Both the position numbers and the translations under genes were made by a program. Under the pieces are notes generated by a model, which did no database searches, was not told the origin of the DNA, and worked only from the letters and a program-made list of their open reading frames with translations. A stretch of 28,235 nucleotides of DNA from Bacillota bacterium (GTDB taxonomy: Bacteria; Bacillota_A; Clostridia; DSM-8532), in assembly GCA_023424865.1 (NCBI GenBank), contig JAFADM010000198.1, positions 1 through 28,235 on the forward strand, read 5' to 3'. Below are positions 7,161 to 14,752 of this stretch, one piece after another. Positions within the stretch are counted from its first letter, which is position 1; each line of letters opens with the position of its first letter.

Positions 7161-9182
7161 TTAAAATAAATAGAAAGCGCCTCCGTCTCTTGTAAAGCGT
7201 ATATAGCCATCCTCAGCATTCAGAAGGAATTCGTCCCTGACGCCCCGAAAGGTTATAGCCACGCCGTCTCTTCCGTCCTGGCCCAAGGCTTTTACCTCCG
7301 GTTTTTCACCGTCCTTTTGCACAGGGCATAAAGCATAGAGAAAATCCGCCTTGCCTTCCTCTCCCGTTCCGTTGAAATCCAGCCTTATAGCGGACCCGGG
7401 CAGTCCTTCCACCGCCATGCCGGGGAAGATATGATAAGCCTTGTGAAGGATTCCCTCCTTACGGCTGAAGCCCTCCTCCGGGAAAACCGCTTTTATAAAA
7501 AGTCCGGAATGGGGCCTTTCCGCCAGAAGCCCTTCTTCGGAGGCGGTAAGGAGTGTTTTCCCATCCCAATTATTAATTTGAAAGCCGTTTAGTACTTGTC
7601 CCTTACGCCCTGCGTCAACCTGGTCATAGATGAGGAAATAGCCTGACTTAACATACCAGACATGTCTGTCAAACATTCTGAAAGACGGCTTATAGCACCG
7701 GGCAGCGCTGCTTTTTACATAATTAAGCTCAGGGTAAAAGGCCTTGCCGGTAACTACTGCCCGATTGTGGAAGGAGGTGCTCTTTTTTCTTTCCCCCGGC
7801 TCCATTCCCTTTTCTAAAAACTCCAGAAACTGATCCTCACCATTAAGGGTAACCGTATTATGGGATGCGGTTTTAGTATCAAATACGCTGTGGGCCTTTC
7901 CCCTGTAGCAGGAATGTCCCGGATCGGCCACCCAGTACTCACCTCCGGCAAAAAGGCAAAAGCTGTTTTTATCATAATGCTGGTGGGACCGTGCCCTTCC
8001 GCCTCCACCGCTTTGAAGGGCCAGCACCGTATCACCGGTTTCCTTATCCATTCCGCTCCAACCGCCTCTTAAATAGACAAAACCGGTATCATGAAAAACC
8101 CGGGAAGGCGACAGGCAGCCTTCCTCCGGGGTACAGCCCTTAAAGTCCTCGTCGTAGAAAACCGGTAATAGAGCGTCCAGCCTGTGCCATGCGGCATGCA
8201 GGCAGTCGGGCCGCCCCAGGGGCACCAGAAGGAACTTTTCAATATACCACTGAGCAAGAGGATTTTTTAAGTAATTGGCAAAGAAAAGGGCCTCCGGAGC
8301 TTCCATCTGAAAATAAAACGGACTGTCATAGACATTGACGGCAGTGGAAACGGGCAGCTTCTCCCCCGTTTCCCCATACTGGCCCACCTGATTGTAAAGT
8401 GCCCATTCAAAGCTTTTACTGAGCCTTGCGGTTTCCGATAGCTCGATGCCTCTGCTGTGCTTCAGGGCTAAAAGGGCAAGGGACAATGCATTGACAGGAT
8501 AAGTAAAATAATGGTAACCTTCGCCGTAGCTTCCGTCGTCCTCCACTGTTTGAAGCCATAGCCCCAATGCTTTTCGAATAAGGGGCAGATCCTCTGTAAA
8601 GCAGTTATTTTGGGTGTCCAGAAGAAGGGAACACATTGTAAAGGCGGAGGCAATGACGCAAAGATGGTTCATCACCCAGTTTTCGGACTGAAAGAGAGTA
8701 GAATTTTTAAGAAGCCTATAGGCCTTGTCCTTCAGGCATTGAAAGGCCCTATCTTTTATGCTCTCATCCATAAGATGCCCGCAAAAGTCCAGCGCAAGAA
8801 TAAGGGAAACGGTAAGGGCAGCTGTTTCCAGCTCTCCGACAAAGACCTTTTCCCCCCGGTAGGTTTGCTGCCTTGGCCGGTTGGGGTATTCGGGACCTAT
8901 CCAGAAGTTCAAATCACGCTCACAAAGTTCCAGGACCTCCTTCTCAAGGGCTCGAATAAAGGCCTCCTCCCTTGTCATCAGCGCCACAAGGGCCAGCGCT
9001 CCCATCCTTTCCCTGGCGTAATAATAAATAGTCAGTGTATCCTCCTTAAACAGAAGGCTTCCCTCGCGGACCACTTTATCAGCCGTCTGTACAAGCTCTT
9101 TCCATACATGCTCAAGACGCTTGCCTTTAATACGCTTTTTAATTTCCGCCACATGGGCGTCATGAAAAAACAAACCGGGCAT
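7161..9182 (-). CDS. Heparinase II/III family protein (polysaccharide lyase-like)
   Basis: The protein is 673 residues. The N-terminal half (about 1-340) is helical with repeated aromatic and Ala-rich segments, as in the alpha/alpha toroid of PL12/15/17/21 enzymes. It includes SYGEGYHYFTYPVNALSLALLAL, which carries the active-site Tyr/His region. The second half holds the heparinase II/III beta-sandwich signature: GGGGRARSHQHYDKNSF, ADPGHSCYRG and ASHNTVTLNGEDQF. The family cleaves uronic-acid glycosidic bonds by beta-elimination, leaving an unsaturated uronate. No signal peptide is visible, so it should act on imported oligosaccharides. AAGGAG sits 7 bases before the ATG. It heads a three-gene unit and is divergent from an AraC-type regulator. 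The substrate could be heparin-like, alginate-like or another uronate glycan. Confidence 0.88.
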   Translation of the reverse strand: MPGLFFHDAHVAEIKKRIKGKRLEHVWKELVQTADKVVREGSLLFKEDTLTIYYYARERMGALALVALMTREEAFIRALEKEVLELCERDLNFWIGPEYPNRPRQQTYRGEKVFVGELETAALTVSLILALDFCGHLMDESIKDRAFQCLKDKAYRLLKNSTLFQSENWVMNHLCVIASAFTMCSLLLDTQNNCFTEDLPLIRKALGLWLQTVEDDGSYGEGYHYFTYPVNALSLALLALKHSRGIELSETARLSKSFEWALYNQVGQYGETGEKLPVSTAVNVYDSPFYFQMEAPEALFFANYLKNPLAQWYIEKFLLVPLGRPDCLHAAWHRLDALLPVFYDEDFKGCTPEEGCLSPSRVFHDTGFVYLRGGWSGMDKETGDTVLALQSGGGGRARSHQHYDKNSFCLFAGGEYWVADPGHSCYRGKAHSVFDTKTASHNTVTLNGEDQFLEFLEKGMEPGERKKSTSFHNRAVVTGKAFYPELNYVKSSAARCYKPSFRMFDRHVWYVKSGYFLIYDQVDAGRKGQVLNGFQINNWDGKTLLTASEEGLLAERPHSGLFIKAVFPEEGFSRKEGILHKAYHIFPGMAVEGLPGSAIRLDFNGTGEEGKADFLYALCPVQKDGEKPEVKALGQDGRDGVAITFRGVRDEFLLNAEDGYIRFTRDGGAFYLF

Positions 9183-9258
9183 ATCTCCACTCCTTTATAG
9201 TATTCAACTGTATTCAATTCAAGGAAATGCCGGCAATATTTTTATTGAATCTATCTCT

Positions 9259-9285
9259 ATTATAGAGCGAAGGAGAAATTATCAA
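9259..9285 (-). promoter_or_regulatory. Candidate promoter of the heparinase/VOC/GH115 unit
   Basis: The minus strand carries a perfect TATAAT (9259-9264) about 77 bases before the heparinase-family start. A TTGATA (9280-9285) lies 15 bases upstream of it. The short spacer would make basal activity weak, which fits a promoter needing the divergent AraC activator. A 10-bp tandem repeat of TATTCAAYTG type lies in the leader at 9201-9219. Confidence 0.45.
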
Positions 9286-9298
9286 ATGGCATAAACAG

Positions 9299-9349
9299 CG
9301 AAAACTTTATACTTTTCGATTGAAATGCATTGCTTTGAGGAAGTACAAT
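9299..9349 (+). promoter_or_regulatory. Candidate promoter and dyad for the first AraC gene
   Basis: TTGAAA (9320-9325) and TACAAT (9344-9349) are 18 bases apart on the plus strand, 44 bases before the GTG start. Just upstream is an inverted repeat, CGAAAA-8 bases-TTTTCG (9299-9318). The dyad lies between the two divergent promoters and could be bound by the AraC protein. Both are inferred from pattern only. Confidence 0.4.
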
Positions 9350-9392
9350 TAGGATATCCTATAGCCGTATAAATGGCGGAGGCTGAGAGGGC

Positions 9393-10223
9393 GTGAGTAA
9401 AGCAATGGACGGCAGATTTCAACTAAGCGAAAAGGAACCGGATATATCCGTAGGGCGGCTCATTCTTGCACTTAGAAAGCATACACCAAAAAAGTGGATC
9501 CATACGGTATCCAAAAGAGCCAGCTATGGGGCAGCCTTTGTGCTAAAGGGCCGGGCTGTTTATATTACGGAGGAAGGGCGCTATCCTGTTGAAAAGAACC
9601 ATGTTCTTTTTTTCAGAGAGGGAAGCAGCTACCGAATAACGGTAGATGACCGTGAGGGCTTTGAATTTGTGGTGGTTTCCTTTGACATACCTGAAAAGGA
9701 GCAGGCTGTGCGGCTTCCCATACCTCCTGCCCTATACCCGTCCGACCCTCTAATACTCAGGCAGCATTTTCTGGCTGTCCATAAGAGCTGGAATGTCCGG
9801 ACAAGGGGCTATACCCTGGCATGCCGCATTCACATTCTCTCCATCCTTCTGGAGCTTATTTCCGGGGGCAACGACAGAAGCAAAAAGCCGGGAGCCCTTC
9901 CCTCCGGCATTGAAGAAGCCTGCGGGACAATGCAACGGGATTACCCACAAAAGCTGGATATGGATAAACTGGCCAGGGATGCAGGCTACAGCGCATCCCA
10001 TTTCCGCAGTGTATTCAAAAAAGCCACAGGGCTTCCGCCTGTGGCCTATTTGATGAAAATACGAATTGAAAGAGCTTGTGAGCTTTTAAGCAGTGAGCTT
10101 TTAACCGTTACGGAGGTGGCGGAGGCTACGGGCTTTTCAAATGTTTATTATTTCAGCAAAGCCTTTAAGACCCATACAGGCTCCTCCCCCGGACTGTTCC
10201 GCCGCAAGGATCCCCGACTCTAG
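9393..10223 (+). CDS. AraC-family transcriptional regulator (AraC-1)
   Basis: This 276-residue protein starts at GTG, with GGAGG at 9378-9382 ten bases before. An in-frame ATG at 9405 is an alternative. The N-terminal 110 residues form a cupin-like sugar-sensing domain (SYGAAFVLKGRAVYITEEGRYPVEKNHVLFF). The C-terminal 100 residues are the double helix-turn-helix domain: MDKLARDAGYSASHFRSVFKKATGLPP, then ELLSSELLTVTEVAEATGFSNVYYFSKAFK with GSSPGLFRRK at the end. It is divergent from the heparinase/VOC/GH115 unit across 210 bases, the usual arrangement for an activator of the neighbouring catabolic genes. The inducer is probably a breakdown product of the glycan, by inference. Confidence 0.93.
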   Translation: MSKAMDGRFQLSEKEPDISVGRLILALRKHTPKKWIHTVSKRASYGAAFVLKGRAVYITEEGRYPVEKNHVLFFREGSSYRITVDDREGFEFVVVSFDIPEKEQAVRLPIPPALYPSDPLILRQHFLAVHKSWNVRTRGYTLACRIHILSILLELISGGNDRSKKPGALPSGIEEACGTMQRDYPQKLDMDKLARDAGYSASHFRSVFKKATGLPPVAYLMKIRIERACELLSSELLTVTEVAEATGFSNVYYFSKAFKTHTGSSPGLFRRKDPRL

Positions 10224-10245
10224 AGCCGTACTCCCATGCTGCCGG

Positions 10246-10953
10246 TTAAAAGTAGCCGCCCTTTTCAACCACTTGGGTGGGCGTTAAGCCCTCAAGAACC
10301 ATCTGCTTGATTTCCTTTTCGTTTTCCTGTATGTATTCCGCCTTCTGAAGCACTTCATAGGCCAGCTTCCGGGGCACGACTATAACACCGTCAATATCAC
10401 CGAATATAATATCGCCGGGATAAACAAACACATCCCCTATTTTAACTGGAAGCTGATACCCAATCATCCGGAAGCGGCCCAGCATGCCGTTGGAGGAACG
10501 AAATTTGCAGAATACGGGAAAATCCTGCTCCAGCACCTTGTTGGTATCCCTTACGCCTCCGTCTACCACCGCACCCTTGCAGCCCCTCCGCTTGGAGGCC
10601 ATGGTCATTACCTCGCCCCACTGAGCCGATTCATCATCGCCGCAGGTATCCCATACCACCACGCTGTCCTCCGGCAGGGCTTCCAGCATTTTGGCCCGCT
10701 GCACCATTTCGTTCTCCAGGGTGAGGTTCTTTGAGCCTTTGATGGTAAAGGCTATACCTGCCACCTTCATATCGTCCTTCAAGGGCATAATGTTGTTGGG
10801 CAGGGTTTGGTATAAAAGCCCCTTCTCCCTCAGCACATCATTGACGGCAGCCGTAAAAACCTTTTCATACCGGCTGCACAGCTCCTTTTCAGGAATGGGA
10901 AGTTCATCCGTTTTGTGATTATCCCTTAACGCTTTCAACTCATCCAGATCCAT
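10246..10953 (-). CDS. RraA-like protein (HMG/CHA aldolase-type fold)
   Basis: The protein is 235 residues. The central signature GEVMTMASKRRGCKGAVVDGGVRDTNKV has the Gly-rich loop and the Arg-Asp pair that in RraA-like aldolases bind the carboxylate and the divalent metal. VYPGDIIFGDIDGVIVVP near residue 180 is also characteristic. The family includes class II pyruvate aldolases (4-hydroxy-4-methyl-2-oxoglutarate type), oxaloacetate decarboxylases and RNase E inhibitor RraA. In sugar loci such proteins are mostly of unproven function, and a retro-aldol or decarboxylation step on a keto-acid is plausible. AAGGAG lies 6 bases before the ATG. It is 151 bases downstream of the acyltransferase gene, with a repeat array between, and convergent with AraC-1. 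Confidence 0.87.
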   Translation of the reverse strand: MDLDELKALRDNHKTDELPIPEKELCSRYEKVFTAAVNDVLREKGLLYQTLPNNIMPLKDDMKVAGIAFTIKGSKNLTLENEMVQRAKMLEALPEDSVVVWDTCGDDESAQWGEVMTMASKRRGCKGAVVDGGVRDTNKVLEQDFPVFCKFRSSNGMLGRFRMIGYQLPVKIGDVFVYPGDIIFGDIDGVIVVPRKLAYEVLQKAEYIQENEKEIKQMVLEGLTPTQVVEKGGYF

Positions 10954-10986
10954 AATTTGCTCCTTTACATCCTTTAATCAGAATTT

Positions 10987-11092
10987 GTTTTCCCGCGGGT
11001 TCGTTCACTTTTCCGGGTAACGGTTTCCTGCCGCATCGTTCGCTCTTACGGGTTCCGGTTTTCCGCCGCTTTGTTCACTCTTCAAAGTACCG
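10987..11092 (-). repeat. Three tandem ~35-bp degenerate repeats after the acyltransferase gene
   Basis: Three consecutive units occupy 10987-11022, 11023-11057 and 11058-11092 (36, 35 and 35 bases), followed by a partial fourth. On the minus strand each begins AACCG, has a GAAnAGTGAAC-like core, and ends in GCGGCGGGAA or similar. There are no spacers, so it is not a CRISPR array. It fills most of the gap between the acyltransferase stop (11105) and the RraA-like gene. Confidence 0.85.
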
Positions 11093-11104
11093 GTTAAGGG
11101 CTTT

Positions 11105-11695
11105 CTAAACCCGCTTCTTAATCACCCGGGCCGGGGCGCCCACCGCAACGCTGTAGGGAGGAATATCCCGGGTAACAACAGCTCCCGCTCCTATGACAGA
11201 GCCCCTGCCTACCGTTACTCCCGCCGTAATGTTCACTCTTCCGCCTATCCACACATCATCCTCAATGGTAATGGATTTGTGGGTGAGCCCTTGACGGGCA
11301 ATGGGCCGGCTGATGTCGCCAAAGTTGTGGTTGCCCGCAATAAGCATGCAGTGGGAAGCGATGCGCACATTGTCTCCCAGCCGGATAATCCCTTCCGCCG
11401 CCGTCTCATTCCCATAGCCTACTAGTATGGAGTAGGCCTGCACAGAGCAATTACTGCCCATACGGACATTGCCTTGAATGATAGCGCCGGGACCTGCCAC
11501 ACAATCGTCACCGATGACAATAGCCCCTTCCCTGGGATGTATTCTGGCTTCGGGGCTTAAAACAGCGGTAGCTGAAACAGATACCTTCTTGTGCCTCAGT
11601 GCCAGACGCCGGCCCCACCAAACACCCAGCTTCTGCCCCCAGGTCTTTTTGGCAGGCAGGCTTAAGCCTCCGTCAGCCCATATCCAAAAGCTCAT
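11105..11695 (-). CDS. Hexapeptide-repeat acyltransferase
   Basis: This 196-residue protein is dominated by left-handed beta-helix repeats of the [LIV]-G-x4 type: AIVIGDDCVAGPGAIIQGNVRMG, then later ITIEDDVWIGGRVNITAGVTVG and SVIGAGAVVTRDIPPYSVAVGAPARVIKKRV. The ending is the standard GxPAkvIkkr of sugar and maltose O-acetyltransferases. The AGNHNFGDISRPI loop carries the likely catalytic His. These trimeric enzymes move an acetyl (or other acyl) group from CoA to a sugar hydroxyl or amine. AGGAGG sits 6 bases before the ATG. It is first of a two-gene unit with the RraA-like gene and divergent from AraC-2. It could detoxify excess sugar intermediates by acetylation, or act on an unrelated acceptor. 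Confidence 0.88.
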   Translation of the reverse strand: MSFWIWADGGLSLPAKKTWGQKLGVWWGRRLALRHKKVSVSATAVLSPEARIHPREGAIVIGDDCVAGPGAIIQGNVRMGSNCSVQAYSILVGYGNETAAEGIIRLGDNVRIASHCMLIAGNHNFGDISRPIARQGLTHKSITIEDDVWIGGRVNITAGVTVGRGSVIGAGAVVTRDIPPYSVAVGAPARVIKKRV

Positions 11696-11787
11696 TTTTT
11701 TCCTCCTGTTTTTAAAGGATTTAGATGTGGTTTACATTGGCACAGCAGCAACCTTTTATAATTTATAAATCCTTACTCCAGCGCTTA

Positions 11788-11806
11788 ATTAGGCTAATTT
11801 CCTAAT
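11788..11806. promoter_or_regulatory. Inverted repeat, candidate operator between acyltransferase and AraC-2
   Basis: A perfect dyad, ATTAGG-7 bases-CCTAAT, sits in the 222-base divergent gap, 22 bases upstream of the candidate -35 box of AraC-2. Position and symmetry suggest a regulator site. No matching copy was noticed elsewhere in the window. Confidence 0.4.
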
Positions 11807-11827
11807 AAAAGTTTGTAATTGGCCCGC

Positions 11828-11856
11828 TTGCACCTAACCCCAACTTCCGCTAAAGT
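11828..11856 (+). promoter_or_regulatory. Candidate promoter of AraC-2
   Basis: TTGCAC (11828-11833) and TAAAGT (11851-11856) are separated by 17 bases, 61 bases before the chosen ATG at 11918. Spacing is ideal and the -35 is good; the -10 matches four of six positions. Confidence 0.45.
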
Positions 11857-11917
11857 AATGCTATACCCTTACATTCTTAATGCGCTTTCTTATTTTCATT
11901 GAAAGGCTGTGTGCGAA

Positions 11918-12730
11918 ATGGCTTCCCCCGTCGAACCGTCCCTTGATTTTACAGTCACAAACATTGAATTTATTGTGCACCGACCGCCCAATCCTTCCTG
12001 GAAAATTGAAGGCCTGGCTAACCATACATCCTATATTCTGGCCCTTTCCACCGACGGAGAGGCAGACTACAGCTTTAACGGGAGCACATACCACGTAAAT
12101 AAAGGTGATATCCTGTTCTTTCCAAAGGGAATGGAGCATACGGCCTATAGTCATTCCTCCAACCCCTGGTCCTATTTTTCCACTGCTTTTGATACCTATT
12201 TTTTAGATTTGGAAAGTACAGAAGCCTTTAACAGCCTGCCAAACATCTTTACAACAACACTGCTCTCGGAGTACGAATCCCTTTTTGGCAGCCTTCACAG
12301 GGCCTGGTCGGGAAAGAAAGCGGGTTATCTTCTAAAATGCCGAAGCCTGCTTCTTGAAATTCTTTACCTCTATCTAAGGGAAGCGCTTACAGCCAACCGG
12401 GATATTCCACATATGGCCGTGATGGAGAAAATCATCAATTTTATGCTGGATAATCCTGCCCGCTCCTTTTCCATTGAAGAGCTTGCCGCCATGGCGGGCA
12501 TGAGCTCCTCCCATTTTCGGCTTATCTTTAAAAAGGTGACAGGGATATCAGCTATCCAGTACCAGAACAGGATAAAGATCAACCGCGCACGGGACCTTCT
12601 CTTAAGCGGTGCCTGCAATGTCGGTGAGGCTGCCGTCAGCGTTGGCTATGCCGACATTTACTATTTCAGCCGCCTGTTCAAGAAGGTAACGGGAGTAGCG
12701 CCCTCCTCCTGTGTACGGCGTCAGCTCTAA
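11918..12730 (+). CDS. AraC-family transcriptional regulator (AraC-2)
   Basis: The protein is 270 residues from the ATG at 11918. A GTG at 11909 is also in frame, but it lies only 2 bases after the GAAAGG site, whereas the ATG lies 11 bases after it. The N-terminal cupin domain includes SYILALSTDGEADYSFNG and GDILFFPKGMEHTAY, with the His typical of AraC sugar-binding pockets. The C-terminal double helix-turn-helix includes SIEELAAMAGMSSSHFRLIFKKVTG and DLLLSGACNVGEAAVSVGYADIYYFSRLFKKVTGVAP. It is divergent from the acyltransferase/RraA unit and convergent with the GH105-type gene, so it is a candidate regulator of either or both of those units. A weak stem (AAGCC-6 bases-GGCTT, 12738-12753) lies in the short convergent gap. 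Confidence 0.92.
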   Translation: MASPVEPSLDFTVTNIEFIVHRPPNPSWKIEGLANHTSYILALSTDGEADYSFNGSTYHVNKGDILFFPKGMEHTAYSHSSNPWSYFSTAFDTYFLDLESTEAFNSLPNIFTTTLLSEYESLFGSLHRAWSGKKAGYLLKCRSLLLEILYLYLREALTANRDIPHMAVMEKIINFMLDNPARSFSIEELAAMAGMSSSHFRLIFKKVTGISAIQYQNRIKINRARDLLLSGACNVGEAAVSVGYADIYYFSRLFKKVTGVAPSSCVRRQL

Positions 12731-12764
12731 GTTGTCCTAAGCCGTGGAAGGCTTGCCACCCCTT

Positions 12765-13814
12765 TTATACGGAAAGATCGGTTATGCCGTTTAAATGAGC
12801 CTCCACAAAGGCCAGCATAAAGGGGCCGAAGCTGTGATGCTCATCCTTATGGGGTAGCTTTAAGGTAACATAAGCCTTCACCGTCCCCTTTTCCTCTCCT
12901 TCTCCGGGACACAGGCAGCCGGGACAGCTGTTATTGGTTGAAAAATCGGCGTTGACGCAATGGGCGAACAGGCCTCTGATGCCTCTTTCAAACGGCTCAC
13001 GGAAGGTTTTTTCATCAAGAACGCCTTCCCTTAAGCCCACACCCAATCCATACAGTATGAGAGCGGTGCCTGAGGATTCCTCATAGGAGTACTCAAAGGG
13101 GATTTCCTGGCGCCAGAGCCCTCTTTTGCTCTGATGGGGCAAAAAGGCCTGGGAATGCCGGACAAAATAGTCCTCCACCTTTTTCCGGTGCTTTGAATTT
13201 TCAGGAAGGAAGCGGATAAGCTCTGTCAAAGCGATGTAGCCCCATCCGTTACCCCTGCTCCAGTGATCTTCGGAATAGCGGCCCGGGCCGTTAAAGTTTT
13301 TGGATTGATGAAGCAGGCCGTTATCCGGGTTGAAAAATTCATCATACATTAAAAAGCTCTGATTGACGGCTTCATCAATATAACGGTCTTCTCCCAGGGC
13401 AAGGCCTGCAAACAACAGGAAGGGGGTAACCGCCATAGCCACGTCGATCCAGATAAGCTCCTTCTCGGGCTGATGAGGGTATGACATAATCCCCTTGCTG
13501 TCCCTGGTGGCGTTCATCATTTCTTCAGCATACTTTCTTACAAGCTCCCCATCTTCCGGCAGGTATCCCTGCATAAAGGCGTAAGCCCTGGGTATTCCAC
13601 ATATTTCATAGCTTGGAAAATTGTATTTGCTGTGCTGGATTCCATCGGGAAAGCTTTTTAGAATGTCCAGGCACCTTTTCTTAAGCTCCGGCTCACCCTT
13701 TTCCTCCGCGGTTCTTAAAAGTCCGTAAATGGCAAGGATTCCATAATAATGATAAACCTGTTCAATGGAAGCATAATGATCGTAAAGACCTACATTTACA
13801 TCCAGTGTCTTCAT
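12765..13814 (-). CDS. Unsaturated glycuronyl hydrolase, GH105/GH88-type
   Basis: This 349-residue protein fits an alpha/alpha-barrel. Family marks are IWIDVAMAVTPFLLFAG with Asp124 in the place of the catalytic Asp of YteR-type enzymes, HQSKNF (about 169-174), and the conserved WSRGNGWGYIALTEL (185-199), followed by the GLWRQE and SGTALILYGLGVGLREG blocks. These enzymes hydrate the unsaturated uronic acid left at the non-reducing end by a lyase, releasing a keto-uronate. No signal peptide is present. An AAGGGG stretch precedes the ATG. It is the last gene of the KduD operon, 17 bases after the short-chain dehydrogenase. Whether it prefers rhamnogalacturonan disaccharides (GH105) or glycosaminoglycan-type disaccharides (GH88) cannot be read from the sequence. 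Confidence 0.85.
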   Translation of the reverse strand: MKTLDVNVGLYDHYASIEQVYHYYGILAIYGLLRTAEEKGEPELKKRCLDILKSFPDGIQHSKYNFPSYEICGIPRAYAFMQGYLPEDGELVRKYAEEMMNATRDSKGIMSYPHQPEKELIWIDVAMAVTPFLLFAGLALGEDRYIDEAVNQSFLMYDEFFNPDNGLLHQSKNFNGPGRYSEDHWSRGNGWGYIALTELIRFLPENSKHRKKVEDYFVRHSQAFLPHQSKRGLWRQEIPFEYSYEESSGTALILYGLGVGLREGVLDEKTFREPFERGIRGLFAHCVNADFSTNNSCPGCLCPGEGEEKGTVKAYVTLKLPHKDEHHSFGPFMLAFVEAHLNGITDLSV

Positions 13815-13831
13815 TCCTCTTACCCCTTTCC

Positions 13832-14545
13832 TCAGTTAAAATTAATAAAGGACTCAAAAGCGATTTCATGAAAAACCACACGGTCATCGGCGGCTAAAAC
13901 GAATTCAATAACCCCAGCCACATCGGAGGCCTGCATGAATTTTTCCCTTGCTACGGGCCGATCTCCCCAGAAAGCCGTATCGGTGGGTCCGGGGTTCAGA
14001 GTGGTTACCCGAATGTTTTTTTCCTTAACCTGAATGGCCAGGCCCTGGGAAAAAATATTGACGGCAGCCTTGGCCGTACAATAAAGAGGCGCGCTGCCAT
14101 TAGCCCTTTTTGCGGCCATGGAGCCTATATTGATGATCCTGGCGCCTTTCTCACCGCCGGTTAAGGGAATGAAATGCTTGGAGCACAGGAAGGTCCCTTT
14201 TACATTGACATCCATGGTAAGATCGTATTTATCCACAGCCATTTCCCAAACCTTGGCCGGAATACTGAGTCCCGCCAGATTCAAAAGGGCGTCCCCTCTT
14301 CCGAATTTTGCGCCCACCTCTTTAAAAAAGGCTTCCACCTCTTTTTCATCCGTAACGTCCACAACCCTGGCTATCACTTGAACGTCGGATGCCTCAAGGG
14401 TATCGGTGAGTTTTTTAAGTCCGTCACGGTCATTGGAGCACAGGGCAAGCTTTGCTCCCTGCTGTGCCAGCCGGGTGCAAACCTCCACACCCATGCCGCC
14501 GCTTGCTCCGGTTACAACGATAATCTTATCCTTAAGCTCACTCAT
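13832..14545 (-). CDS. Short-chain dehydrogenase/reductase
   Basis: This 237-residue classical SDR has the nucleotide loop TGASGGMG near the N terminus, NLAG, the catalytic serine in IINIGSMAAK, and YCTAK as the Y-x3-K motif. It ends VVFHEIAFESFINFN, like FabG/YdfG-type reductases. It is distinct from the KduD gene upstream. Start choice: GGAAAGG is 9 bases before the ATG at 14545 (MSELKDK), while the earlier ATG at 14563 lacks a site. It is 17 bases ahead of the GH105-type gene. A 208-base gap with two hairpins separates it from kduD. Its substrate is unknown; a keto- or aldehyde-sugar made by the neighbouring hydrolase or lyase is a reasonable inference. Confidence 0.88.
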   Translation of the reverse strand: MSELKDKIIVVTGASGGMGVEVCTRLAQQGAKLALCSNDRDGLKKLTDTLEASDVQVIARVVDVTDEKEVEAFFKEVGAKFGRGDALLNLAGLSIPAKVWEMAVDKYDLTMDVNVKGTFLCSKHFIPLTGGEKGARIINIGSMAAKRANGSAPLYCTAKAAVNIFSQGLAIQVKEKNIRVTTLNPGPTDTAFWGDRPVAREKFMQASDVAGVIEFVLAADDRVVFHEIAFESFINFN

Positions 14546-14640
14546 AAAAGCCATCCTTTCCATTTAGCAACATGTTCTTAGTAAACCTTTTCCGGCCCCT
14601 TCTCATGTTCTTACAGGTAAAAAAGCCGTCAAGAAAATAG

Positions 14641-14741
14641 CCCTGCTTAATTCAGGGGTATAAAATGGAACTTCATTGAGCGTTGAAATAAGGTATGTCC
14701 GGCAGAATTATCCGGCTGCAAGCATAAAATCCTTATTTCAA
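14641..14741 (-). promoter_or_regulatory. Two hairpins in the kduD-to-SDR gap
   Basis: Just 12 bases beyond the kduD stop is a perfect 11-bp inverted repeat, TTGAAATAAGG (14683-14693) with CCTTATTTCAA (14731-14741). Its loop contains a smaller CCGG/CCGG pairing. Downstream on the minus strand lies CCCTG-7 bases-CAGGG (14641-14657), followed by a T-rich stretch. The first lacks a T-run, so it looks more like an RNA-stabilising or processing element; the second could be a weak terminator. Together they could lower expression of the last two genes of the operon. Confidence 0.55.
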
Positions 14742-14752
14742 AGAACCTGGTT

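Noticed and set aside
10987..11092. CRISPR array with 35-bp repeats
   Set aside because: The units abut one another without spacers and differ at many positions.
12738..12753. Bidirectional terminator between AraC-2 and the GH105-type gene
   Set aside because: The stem is only five pairs and no proper T-run follows on either strand, so I did not list it as a feature.
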